Counted from the stretch's first letter, positions 13,974 through 20,539 are shown. The stretch: 21,677 bases of DNA from a virus (IMGVR_UViG_3300020195_000180:1-21677), one strand, 5' to 3'. Program-made: numbers and translations. The notes: a model not told the origin generated them from the sequence alone.

Positions 13974-14231
13974 TCATCGACGCAACGCTCGAAAGCCACG
14001 CGGCCGCCTAACCTTGTACGCGCTCATCCATTCATCCGCCGCTTTGATCGCGTCCGCGTAGCCTTGCAGCAGGTCCTCGACGATCAGCTTGCGCCGGGCA
14101 ATCTCCGCGTCGCTTGCCAGCGGGTTGGCCAACACTCGCGGCGGAGCCCGCAACGATACCTCATAGCTCAGCCGAGCCGCCCGTTCCGACATACCGCCGT
14201 ACAGCGGATCAGTGAGCCAGGGCTTGCTCAT
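13974..14231 (-). CDS. Small helical phage protein of unknown function
   Basis: An 85-residue protein: MSKPWLTDPLYGGMSERAAR, then VSLRAPPRVLANPLASDAEI, a helix ARRKLIVEDLLQGYADAIKA, and a basic end (YKVRRPRGFRALRR). It starts as ATGA on the stop of the helicase gene (4-base overlap), so it is co-translated with it. The basic C-terminus suggests nucleic-acid contact. A role as replication accessory, such as helicase loader, is possible from position but not shown by any motif. Confidence 0.68.
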   Translation of the reverse strand: MSKPWLTDPLYGGMSERAARLSYEVSLRAPPRVLANPLASDAEIARRKLIVEDLLQGYADAIKAADEWMSAYKVRRPRGFRALRR

Positions 14232-15064
14232 ATCGATACCCCGCCAGGCTGCGGACTGAACACGCCCGTCGCGGGATCAACGAAAAAATGGCACTCGCCG
14301 CGCCGGCCAGCACCGTGCTCACGCACCTTCGCGCTGATAACCTTACAGGTCGAGCTGATCGGCGGGCGAACAACGATCAGCCCGTTGTCGCATTTATTGT
14401 ACCAGTTCATCGAGCCCTCGATGTCGGCCAGCGTAGGCGTCTTGCCCTGCTCGACACCGGCCTTTGTCGGATGAGCCACCAGGATCACGGTCACGTCCAG
14501 CGAGCGGCAAAATTGCTTGAGGTACATCAGGCATTGGCCGATATAATCGCTCAGCAGCATTTCCTTGGGCTTGGAGCGCTCCAATTCGTTCCAGGGGTCG
14601 ATCAGTAGCAGATCCACGCCATCGCGCTCCACGGCCACCACAGCGCGATCCAGCACCCATTGCAGCGTCTTCGGCACGCTGTCATAGGCAACCGGAGTCG
14701 CCGATTGGACGAAGCAATAATCATCCGCGAAGGCATCCCATCCCCGCCGCCCCCCCCATATCAAGCGCAACTTTTCCTGGATGTGCCTCTCGTTTTCCGG
14801 GACGTAGAGGAAGCTTTTCATCTGGTGTGCACGGGCAACATTGGCCACGACGTTAAGCAGTAGCGTCGATTTTCCGTGCCCGGCAACCCCGGTGACGATT
14901 GTGAATTGGCCGGGATAAAGCTTCCAAATCTCGTCGAGTTCCGGCCATCCGGTACCGACCGCGATGTCGGAAATGTTTCCCCCTTGCGGCAGATTGGCCA
15001 GCGAGTGATAGCCCGGCTGGCCATGGCGATCACCTGAAACGACGGTCAAATGCGGTGCGTTCAT
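14228..15064 (-). CDS. DnaB/Twinkle-type replicative helicase domain protein
   Basis: A RecA-fold ATPase of 278 residues. Walker A is GVAGHGKST at residues 59-67 and Walker B is LLLIDPW at 152-158. The VILVAHPTK segment at 193-201 and the preceding TGWPELDEIWKLYPGQFTIV are typical of DnaB, T7 gp4 and Twinkle helicase domains. Neither a DnaB N-terminal domain nor a primase or zinc domain is present, so this is a stand-alone helicase core, much shorter than DnaB (about 450-470). It would unwind phage DNA at the fork, using host primase. It follows the replication initiator directly with a one-base overlap. Confidence 0.85.
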   Translation of the reverse strand: MNAPHLTVVSGDRHGQPGYHSLANLPQGGNISDIAVGTGWPELDEIWKLYPGQFTIVTGVAGHGKSTLLLNVVANVARAHQMKSFLYVPENERHIQEKLRLIWGGRRGWDAFADDYCFVQSATPVAYDSVPKTLQWVLDRAVVAVERDGVDLLLIDPWNELERSKPKEMLLSDYIGQCLMYLKQFCRSLDVTVILVAHPTKAGVEQGKTPTLADIEGSMNWYNKCDNGLIVVRPPISSTCKVISAKVREHGAGRRGECHFFVDPATGVFSPQPGGVSI

Positions 15065-15804
15065 CAGATAATCCCATCGGGGTAAGGCTGGCCATCAGGC
15101 GTCAGAACCGCAGCCGGGCCGTTAATCACGCGGCCGAGCCATTCGGCCGGCGAAACTTTCGTTGACGCCTCTTCGAGGCGAGAACGGGCTTTCGCGATGG
15201 TATTCGGATCGTCCTCTTTACCTATTGAATGCAATAGTTTAGCCGTCAAGCTGCCGCCAGATTTAGGGCCTAAAATCTCGCGACCTCGACGGAACAGTTG
15301 GGTTTTTTGGTCGATTGGAGGCGGCGCTTCAGCGCCCGAACCTTCTTCAGGTTCGGAACCTTCTTTCTTCTCTACTTCTGTATCTGACTCTGTCTCTGGG
15401 GGCGTTTCTGAAACGGCGGATGAAACCGTTTCATCCCGTTTCACTTTGCGTTCCTGGAACCGTTTCACTCTATCGGTTGAAACGTCGGACTTGAGTTCCC
15501 GGAACCGTTTCACTCGATTGGTTGAAACGTCGGACTTATGTTGCCTGTTACACCAGTTGTGCGGAGTGAGGCGGCCGTCGTAATCGTCTAACAAGGACCG
15601 TTGCAGCAACTCGTCGATTAGATCAACAATCTTCTTTTCGGGCATCCGTAGCACATAGGCGATGGCATCCGTCGCCGGCAGCCAACCGTTATTTTTAGAC
15701 GCAACACAAAGCAGGTTAACCCAGGCCTTGAACAGGTCGCTTGGAAGCATTTGTACCTTCGGGTCATTCACTGCGTCGTCGTAGAAGCGGAACCATCGGT
15801 TCAT
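15064..15804 (-). CDS. Phage replication initiator with winged-helix N-terminus
   Basis: A 246-residue protein. The N-terminal domain (residues 1-85) starts MNRWFRFYDDAVNDPKVQML, with FKAWVNLLCVASKNNGWLP and a helix-turn-helix region IAYVLRMPEKKIVDLIDELL, as in many phage replication proteins with the role of lambda O. The middle (about 88-165) is low complexity and contains a 15-residue duplication KSDVSTNRVKRFRE / KSDVSTDRVKRFQE and a Glu/Pro-rich stretch. The C-terminal part (KVSPAEWLGRVINGPAAV) resembles the ends of other phage initiators. The DNA of the middle carries iteron-like repeats, as lambda O carries its origin. It is followed by the helicase gene. Confidence 0.75.
   Translation of the reverse strand: MNRWFRFYDDAVNDPKVQMLPSDLFKAWVNLLCVASKNNGWLPATDAIAYVLRMPEKKIVDLIDELLQRSLLDDYDGRLTPHNWCNRQHKSDVSTNRVKRFRELKSDVSTDRVKRFQERKVKRDETVSSAVSETPPETESDTEVEKKEGSEPEEGSGAEAPPPIDQKTQLFRRGREILGPKSGGSLTAKLLHSIGKEDDPNTIAKARSRLEEASTKVSPAEWLGRVINGPAAVLTPDGQPYPDGII
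15403..15529. repeat. Iteron-like CGTTTCA/TGAAACG cluster, candidate origin
   Basis: Within 127 bases the motif GTTTC or GAAAC occurs nine times. It forms a dyad CGTTTC-T-GAAACG (15403-15415), a second dyad TGAAAC-C-GTTTCA (15421-15433), a single CGTTTCAC (15437-15444), and two copies of a 45-base unit (15456-15500, 15501-15545) that each hold CGTTTCA, 10 bases, TGAAACG. The first 37 bases of the two units differ at only two positions. AT-richer DNA with a CTATTG/CAATAG hairpin (15222-15237) lies to the left. Confidence 0.65.
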
Positions 15805-15995
15805 GCTCCATCCCTCGCTTTCCCCGGCTCGACCGGATCGCCGTCATGCGGCCAGTGCATCAGTCCGCCCCACTCACCGTGCGTAGGCCCTAGATCGGCA
15901 GCCCAGTTCCATCCCGCCTCGTAATAGGATTGGACCTGGCTATGCGGGATATAGCGGTAGAGCCTTGTGCGGAGATGGTCGGGGTCGATGGTCAT
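15801..15995 (-). CDS. Small conserved phage protein
   Basis: A 64-residue product: MTIDPDHLRTRLYRYIPHSQ, then YYEAGWNWAADLGPTHGEWG and LMHWPHDGDP. The LYRYIPHSQVQSYYEAGW and DLGPTHGEW motifs are familiar from a small family in rhizobial prophages, with unknown function. ATGA overlaps on both sides (with the methyltransferase stop at 15992 and the initiator start at 15804) tie it into the operon. No zinc ligands, membrane helix or catalytic motif seen. Confidence 0.75.
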   Translation of the reverse strand: MTIDPDHLRTRLYRYIPHSQVQSYYEAGWNWAADLGPTHGEWGGLMHWPHDGDPVEPGKARDGA

Positions 15996-16894
15996 TCGGC
16001 ATCCACCATGGAGATCTGCGCTTTGGGCAGTAAAAAACCTTGACGATCTTCGGCGTCGAGATAGCGGCAGGATTGTCGCCAGTAGCTTTCCTTAAGTTCG
16101 ATGCCCAAAAACTTGCGACCGAGTTTGAGGGAAACAACGCCCTCGCTGCCAATCCCCATGAATGGGGAAAACACAACGTTGCCGACGTTGCTCCACATGA
16201 TGACGGCGCGCTCGATCACGTCGAGTTGCAAAGGACACAGATGCCGCTCGTCGCCGGTCTCACGCGCAGCTTGCACGTTGAGCACGTTGGATTGATTGAC
16301 GCTCGTCCAAACAGGGGATGCCCATTCCTGCCACTGCTTGAGCGGGAAATCAGATGGCGTGTGACTGATCGGCTCGGCATTATCGCCGGGCTTTATGAAT
16401 GTCAGCAGATAGTCAGGCATACCGCCGCGGGACTTGCTGCTGTCCTTTTGCAATTGTTTGTAGAGCAAACCAACGTGCTTCGTCCTGGTCATCTCAACTA
16501 CCGGGCATTTCCAGATCGTGCGACGTCCGTGCAATATCCAGCCGGCCTCTTCGTGGATACGAATGAGCTGGCCAGAGAAGTCCTTGATGCCGACCGCGCC
16601 CTCGCGCCATTTTGTCATCGGCAGGTCTGAACAATGTACCGCCGTGAGCCGGCCCGGCTTTGTCATCCTGTAAAGCTCGCGGACCAGCCACGAATAATGC
16701 GTAGCAAACTCGCTATCGGTCGAATTGCCCATGTCCGCCGCGCTCTCCGAATAAACGAACAGAGAACCAAACGGAGGCGAATAGACCGAGTGGTCTACGC
16801 AATCGTCCGGCATCTGCATGGCCACGTCCACGCAATCACCGTTGATGGCCTGGTATCTATAACCGCTTGCGGAATTCAGGCAACGCATATCCAT
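15992..16894 (-). CDS. Site-specific DNA methyltransferase (N4/N6 amino, beta class)
   Basis: The 300-residue protein has the two key motifs in beta-class order. The catalytic motif IV is SPPF at residues 39-42, near the N-terminus, and the AdoMet-binding motif I is FMGIGSEG at 245-252, near the C-terminus, followed by FLGIELKESYW. SPPF is more common in N4-cytosine enzymes, DPPY in N6-adenine enzymes, so m4C is the better guess, but m6A is possible. No partner restriction enzyme is visible, so it is an orphan enzyme, likely for protection of phage DNA or for regulation. The start overlaps the helicase gene by 19 bases. A second in-frame ATG is at 16888. Confidence 0.85.
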   Translation of the reverse strand: MDMRCLNSASGYRYQAINGDCVDVAMQMPDDCVDHSVYSPPFGSLFVYSESAADMGNSTDSEFATHYSWLVRELYRMTKPGRLTAVHCSDLPMTKWREGAVGIKDFSGQLIRIHEEAGWILHGRRTIWKCPVVEMTRTKHVGLLYKQLQKDSSKSRGGMPDYLLTFIKPGDNAEPISHTPSDFPLKQWQEWASPVWTSVNQSNVLNVQAARETGDERHLCPLQLDVIERAVIMWSNVGNVVFSPFMGIGSEGVVSLKLGRKFLGIELKESYWRQSCRYLDAEDRQGFLLPKAQISMVDAE

Positions 16895-18261
16895 GGCTCC
16901 AAATGTGCGGTATGTTTCGGGACATACGAGGATTTGACAGTCGCGACCTGACCTATCGCGCGTTTCATGGATGCACGCATGGCCATTTTCATCTCGACAT
17001 GATCACCAGCCTTCCGGTCGATCACGTTGCCAGTGGCAATCTCGCCATCGGCGACGGCAAGGTGAACCTTGAGCGCGCGTTTTTGTCCATAGCGCCAGCA
17101 TCGTCGGATGGCTTGATACCAGGTTTCATAGGAATAGCTGCGACCGACGAATGCCATTCTCGCGCAGTGCGCCCAATCGAGGCCAAAGCACATTGACGGC
17201 TTAACAATCAGGTGCCGTGCCGCCCCGGTCGAAAACGCGAGCAGCTTTTCTTCTTTTTCCTCGATCGACTGCGAACCACGAACCTCGATCGCGGAGGGAA
17301 TGGTTGCTCGAAGCGCATCGGCCTCATAGTTCGTATCGCAATAGATCAGCCACGTCTCGTTAGGTTCGGCAGCAACCGTAGCGCCAACCGCTTCGGCCCG
17401 CGCTGCGCCGGTCTGTCGTTTCACATCGTGAATGTCGGTAGCAGAGAGCGATGGCGAGCCGAACAGGTCATCGCTATTACGGTTGATGATTGTGGATTTA
17501 ACGACATGGCGAATAATCTCAAACGACGGAAGATCGAATCCGATATCATCTCCACCTAGATCGGACGGCCTCTCAGCCATCCTGGTCCAAGACGACATCC
17601 AATCCCAAAACGCGGTCACCGCGTGGCACTTCAATCGCCATTTTTGCGAGGCAGTCGATGTATCGTTGATGAAAAACCGCGACAACATCTCGTTGGCAGC
17701 CATCGAATCGCAGAACTCGGCATAGTTGCCAAATTCCATGTGATCGTTCGGGGCTGGCGTTGCGGAGGCTACCAATTTGAACCGAGCCGATTTATGCGCC
17801 GCGATCAGCATGCGCGTAGTTACTCCGGTGAAGCTCTTGAGGATCGATGCCTCATCGCACGACACAATGCCGAAATAGGGCAGGTCAAGTTTGTCGCGGC
17901 GGTCATAATTGCAGATATTGATGATGCCGGCACGCGCCTCAGATTGGTCGCGAATGATTGCTGCCTCATATCCCCATCGCTCGGCTCGCCGTTTGGTTTG
18001 AGCCGCCACGGCAAGCGGCGTCCAGATTAGGACCGGGAGGTTTGTTGCCTCCATAGCGCGCTGGCAGAACTCTAACTGAATTTCTGTCTTGCCCATCCCA
18101 GTGTCAAGAAAGCATCCCGCAGCCCCGATCCGCAGATGGTGATCGACGCAATTCCGCTGATCGGCTCGCAGATGCACGGCAAGATCAGGCACTCTGGCAA
18201 GGCCTCGATGCTTTGCCTTGACGGCCTTACTCGCTAGAAATTGAGCGTAGCTCTGGCTCAC
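16876..18261 (-). CDS. SNF2-type DEAD/DEAH-box helicase
   Basis: The start is GTG at 18261, overlapping the nuclease stop as GTGA and preceded by GGAGG at a good distance, giving 461 residues. A longer reading back to 18504 would overlap the nuclease gene with meaningless sequence. Motif I is DTGMGKT at residues 53-59, motif II is DEAS at 136-139, and motif III is SATPAPND at 166-173. Motif VI is QAIRRCWRYGQKR near the C-terminus, as in SNF2/SF2 proteins of phages. It would use ATP to translocate on or remodel phage DNA. It is paired with the VRR-NUC gene, a known phage association. Confidence 0.88.
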   Translation of the reverse strand: MSQSYAQFLASKAVKAKHRGLARVPDLAVHLRADQRNCVDHHLRIGAAGCFLDTGMGKTEIQLEFCQRAMEATNLPVLIWTPLAVAAQTKRRAERWGYEAAIIRDQSEARAGIINICNYDRRDKLDLPYFGIVSCDEASILKSFTGVTTRMLIAAHKSARFKLVASATPAPNDHMEFGNYAEFCDSMAANEMLSRFFINDTSTASQKWRLKCHAVTAFWDWMSSWTRMAERPSDLGGDDIGFDLPSFEIIRHVVKSTIINRNSDDLFGSPSLSATDIHDVKRQTGAARAEAVGATVAAEPNETWLIYCDTNYEADALRATIPSAIEVRGSQSIEEKEEKLLAFSTGAARHLIVKPSMCFGLDWAHCARMAFVGRSYSYETWYQAIRRCWRYGQKRALKVHLAVADGEIATGNVIDRKAGDHVEMKMAMRASMKRAIGQVATVKSSYVPKHTAHLEPWICVA

Positions 18262-18710
18262 GCCGCCCTCCCCATCATCTCTACCGCGCGGATCGCGCCC
18301 CACTTGATCAGAATGGCGGTAACATCCTCTGGCGATCGCGCCAGGGCGTACAGCGCCCCGGCATCCAGCGCGTCCAACTCGAATTGCTTCTGCCAGAGGG
18401 ATTGCTTGCCTTTCTTGGTCTTCAATTCGAGAAATCCGGCGCGGCCGTTCATGACGATAAGAAAATCCGCCGCACCGCGTCGGGCTCCCATGGCTATTTG
18501 CCACCGGCCGGCTTTGCGACCGTTTGCGCTCTGGATGCCGAGCGGAATATGCGTGTACAGCACATTGCGCCGGCTGCTTTTCCGCAGCAGGTCCAACGTA
18601 AAGTCGTGCAGATTGCGTTCGGTTAGATCGGTCACGCCATCCGCTCGCTTTCCGAGCTGCGCGGCATATTCGAGCACGTCGTCCTTGCAGGTAAATTCGG
18701 GTTCAAACAT
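18258..18710 (-). CDS. VRR-NUC domain nuclease
   Basis: A 150-residue stand-alone nuclease of the PD-(D/E)XK fold. The catalytic parts are visible: GARRGAADFLIV with Asp82, then FLELK with Glu95 and Lys97, then GKQSLWQKQF with Gln107. The N-terminal 45 residues are a helical addition. Its ATG overlaps the stop of the GcrA-like gene (TAATG) and its stop overlaps the start of the helicase gene (GTGA). VRR-NUC proteins next to SNF2 helicases are a recurrent phage pair, proposed to process branched replication or recombination DNA (family knowledge). Confidence 0.88.
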   Translation of the reverse strand: MFEPEFTCKDDVLEYAAQLGKRADGVTDLTERNLHDFTLDLLRKSSRRNVLYTHIPLGIQSANGRKAGRWQIAMGARRGAADFLIVMNGRAGFLELKTKKGKQSLWQKQFELDALDAGALYALARSPEDVTAILIKWGAIRAVEMMGRAA

Positions 18711-19420
18711 TATCTCGCCATCTCCATCAAGTTGGGTGCCTTGCGAACAGGCGACATCGGCTCGGCAACATAGTTATACGCCACCGCCATATGGCCAGGG
18801 CAATACGCACGGTCCTGCGACAGCTTTGCGGTCGGCGCGCCGCAGAAGAAAAACCCCGGCTCTTTCGGATCACCAACCGGCCAGCGGCAGCTCGTATCGG
18901 TCAATTGCAGAAAGGTCTTTCGCTGCTCGATCGGCATGTCGATGACCGGGCGGAGTTTGAATTGCTGACAATCGAGGCGGGGATCCTTGGCAACATTGCG
19001 GCGATGATCGTTGCGCCGGAAATTGGGGCTATCGACCTTGGACGCCGTTGGTTTCCATTGCGTGCGCTTGGCTTTCCGAGCAGCTTCGGCAGCAGCGTTC
19101 CGCACCCCATGTGCATTAGGTAATGCCAGGCCAATCCTCTGGCACTTGCCTATAATGGCGTTGCGCGAAACGCCGAGCGTGTCGGCAATGTCACGAGCGG
19201 AAAGCCCCTTGTTCTGGACTAGAGCTAGAAGTTGTTCAATGCGGGCTGGTGTCCAAGGCGATCCAGCTGGAATGGCGGCCTCACTCCGTCCACCTATACC
19301 CGTCTCGGCGGGTGTAAGGTGCGAAAGGTCAGCGGCATCCTTTGCGGCATCCTTTGGAGCCACGGGAATAGATGACATCTCGCGATTGGGCAGCCTCGAC
19401 ATAGAGTTTCTCCATGACAT
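18710..19420 (-). CDS. GcrA-like cell-cycle transcription regulator
   Basis: The product shows both GcrA parts. At residues 55-98 is the helix-turn-helix domain (WTPARIEQLLALVQ, LSARDIADTLGVSRNAIIG). At 172-214 is the C-terminal cysteine-rich domain (DTSCRWPVGDP, FFFCGAP, AYCPGHMAVAY) with Cys178, Cys193, Cys207 and His210. In Caulobacter, GcrA binds sigma70 RNA polymerase and acts at GANTC-methylated promoters (family knowledge). A phage copy could redirect host transcription or act on its own promoters. The N-terminus is uncertain: ATG 19420 and ATG 19402 each have a GGAG site because an 18-base unit is duplicated, and ATG 19378 is a third choice. It overlaps the zinc-finger gene by 50-92 bases. 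At 236 residues it is longer than typical GcrA (about 170-175). Confidence 0.85.
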   Translation of the reverse strand: MSWRNSMSRLPNREMSSIPVAPKDAAKDAADLSHLTPAETGIGGRSEAAIPAGSPWTPARIEQLLALVQNKGLSARDIADTLGVSRNAIIGKCQRIGLALPNAHGVRNAAAEAARKAKRTQWKPTASKVDSPNFRRNDHRRNVAKDPRLDCQQFKLRPVIDMPIEQRKTFLQLTDTSCRWPVGDPKEPGFFFCGAPTAKLSQDRAYCPGHMAVAYNYVAEPMSPVRKAPNLMEMAR

Positions 19421-19736
19421 AGAGTTTCTCCATTAATGCGGCCTTGTCCACGCTACGCTCCCTTGGGGGCGGAGACGCAAGGTTGGGGATTCTGTAAAGC
19501 GCCCGATAAACCGCGACGTGGGATGCGTTCTTTTTGCGCCAGCGCTTTGCGCGAACCGCGTTTTTAGACCGCCACGCCGGATTGTCTTTGCGGTTTTGTT
19601 TATACCAAGTAACTATTCTAATAGCTTTCTTGGCGACACGGCACGCCAGAGTGCAATATGCAGGAGCTGTCCCTCTCGGCCGCCAATTTTTAAATCCTAC
19701 GCCGCACACGCGGCAGGTAAGGTCAGTGCCCGTCAT
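19329..19736 (-). CDS. Small zinc-finger basic protein
   Basis: A 135-residue protein with an N-terminal zinc-finger pattern, CRVCGVGF then YCTLACR, giving a CxxC and CxxxC pair separated by about 17 residues. It is followed by a basic segment (WRSKNAVRAKRWRKKNAS) that should bind nucleic acid. Such modules appear in HNH-like and other small phage proteins, but no catalytic His-Asn-His is visible. GGAGG lies 6 bases before ATG 19736, and the ATG overlaps the previous stop as ATGA. The last 31 codons are shared with the N-terminus of the GcrA-like gene in another frame, and this overlap contains two tandem duplications. The C-terminus ends with a doubled KGCR. Confidence 0.68.
   Translation of the reverse strand: MTGTDLTCRVCGVGFKNWRPRGTAPAYCTLACRVAKKAIRIVTWYKQNRKDNPAWRSKNAVRAKRWRKKNASHVAVYRALYRIPNLASPPPRERSVDKAALMEKLYVMEKLYVEAAQSRDVIYSRGSKGCRKGCR
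19398..19433. repeat. Perfect 18-base tandem duplication carrying RBS and start codon
   Basis: Two identical 18-base units lie head to tail (19398-19415 and 19416-19433). On the minus strand each unit has GGAG followed after 7 bases by ATG, so the ribosome binding site and start of the GcrA-like gene exist twice. In the other frame the repeat adds MEKLYV to the zinc-finger protein. A second perfect tandem duplication of 12 bases lies at 19332-19355. Confidence 0.9.
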
Positions 19737-19954
19737 CCTTCCCCTCCCCCAGTTCCGGAGCCAGCCATACGGCTAAGTGCGCGAGCCGCGTGCCCCGTTA
19801 CGGCGAGGAAAGGCGGAGGCTGGCTTGTGTATTGCGTGGCCAGCCTCCGCAGTTGCCTCACCCTGCCATGCCAGGAGTGAGGGGGAGCGGGTATCTCGCG
19901 GGCCGGGCTCGATACCGGCTGTAGCCACGTCTTTCGACGCGACACTTGCAGCAT
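19733..19954 (-). CDS. Small protein of unknown function
   Basis: A 73-residue frame whose stop overlaps the zinc-finger start as ATGA. The last part, LRRLATQYTSQPPPFLAVTG then HAARALSRMAG, looks like a genuine small phage protein, whereas the first 30 residues look random. A GTG at 19861 would give 42 residues starting MRQLRRLATQ and is a good alternative. A perfect 12-base inverted repeat lies inside. The overlap with the next gene is the main support for it being real. Confidence 0.4.
   Translation of the reverse strand: MLQVSRRKTWLQPVSSPAREIPAPPHSWHGRVRQLRRLATQYTSQPPPFLAVTGHAARALSRMAGSGTGGGEG
19813..19850. repeat. 12-base perfect inverted repeat (strong hairpin)
   Basis: Arms GCGGAGGCTGGC (19813-19824) and GCCAGCCTCCGC (19839-19850) are exact complements around a 14-base loop. 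A second imperfect stem lies beside it (CCTCAC 19856 to GTGAGG about 19882 with an inner CCTG/CAGG). On the minus strand the first stem is followed by CTTTCC, a weak T tract, so attenuation is possible but not clear. Confidence 0.6.
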
Positions 19955-20146
19955 TCGTCAGGAATCCCGCTCCCGATTGGTTACGGGTTATGCTTCGGAC
20001 ACCAATGAGTCCGCACCACTTAGTGTCCACCCTTGGGAACAGCCCGGACCAGCTGCGCTGCTTTGTCCTCTCAGCGTGTCCTTCCACGCGGCCGCGAGAA
20101 CTAAATCGGGTGCCGAGCATGGTGTGCACCATCTCGGAGGTGGGCT
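19955..20146. other. Stretch without a convincing gene
   Basis: Between the Cro-like gene and the small 19733-19954 frame no gene can be called with confidence. One minus-strand frame (20150-19773) starts as ATGA on the Cro stop with MKPTSEMVHTMLG and continues for about 125 codons, but its later part looks random, it has no good RBS, and it would cover the 19733-19954 frame. No tRNA or known RNA is seen. It holds a dyad ATGGTG/CACCAT (20119-20132) and several GC-rich hairpins. Confidence 0.4.
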
Positions 20147-20383
20147 TCATGCGGAAGCCCGTTCGGGCTCTGGCATCCCCCATAACGACGGGGAGGCCTC
20201 AAGGCCGTGGCGCTCGATCTCAGGCGCCAGCAGCAGATACGTCCGGGCCGGGAACTTCCCGGCGTATTTCCAGCTTGCTACGGCGCTATATCGCGAGCCC
20301 GTCAGATTAGCCACGGCGGCGATGCCGCCGAGCTTGTCGATGATCGGAGTCGTAGGGCTATCCTTGGGGTCGCGTCGGGCCAT
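20147..20383 (-). CDS. Cro-like helix-turn-helix repressor
   Basis: A 78-residue DNA-binding protein of Cro/YdaS-like type. After a short polar start (MARRDPKDSPTTP) comes the helix-turn-helix region IIDKLGGIAAVANLTG, SRYSAVASWKYAG, with FPARTYLLLAPEIERHG behind it. The pattern of a Trp in the recognition helix followed by a Gly is usual for phage Cro-like proteins. It is the first gene of the minus-strand early operon and probably controls the divergent promoters next to it. A promoter-like pair ends so close to the ATG that the mRNA may have no leader, in agreement with the lack of an RBS. Confidence 0.72.
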   Translation of the reverse strand: MARRDPKDSPTTPIIDKLGGIAAVANLTGSRYSAVASWKYAGKFPARTYLLLAPEIERHGLEASPSLWGMPEPERASA

Positions 20384-20539
20384 GCGCCCAATTTATTCGA
20401 CAGAATTTGGAAATGCAAGGGCGAAATGATTTTGCTACTAATTTTGCGGCCTGTCGAAATCGAAATTATTTTGATCGACAGGCTTGCATTTCGCAATTAT
20501 TTCGATTAGTCTCCTCCACATCGAAACGGGAAAGCGGCC
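20384..20539. promoter_or_regulatory. Divergent promoter and operator region
   Basis: This 156-base AT-rich stretch separates the minus-strand Cro-like gene and the plus-strand pentapeptide gene. Minus promoter: TTGCAT (20418-20413), 17 bases, TAAATT (20395-20390). Plus promoter, weaker: TTGCAT (20484-20489), 17 bases, TAGTCT (20507-20512). The two -35 boxes lie in an inverted repeat, GAAATGCAAG (20410-20419) and CTTGCATTTC (20483-20492). Between them are CCTGTCGA (20450-20457) and TCGACAGG (20475-20482), a perfect 8-base dyad, and a third TCGACAG at 20397-20403. These are likely repressor operators. Confidence 0.6.

Noticed and set aside
15403-15545. Simple protein-level duplication as the full explanation of the 45-base repeat
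   Set aside because: The motif also occurs as dyads outside the two units (15403-15444), which a plain duplication of 15 codons does not explain; the iteron reading was kept.
18262-18504. N-terminal extension of the SNF2 helicase back to 18504
   Set aside because: The added 81 residues overlap the VRR-NUC gene and look random, while GTG 18261 has GGAGG and a GTGA overlap.
19737-20146. tRNA or other known RNA gene
   Set aside because: No T-loop pattern or cloverleaf could be built on either strand; only isolated hairpins are seen. No rRNA or tRNA was found elsewhere in the window.
19773-20150. Minus-strand frame starting MKPTSEMVHT after the Cro-like gene
   Set aside because: The ATGA overlap is attractive, but there is no good RBS, later codons look random, and the frame would cover the better-supported 19733-19954 frame.
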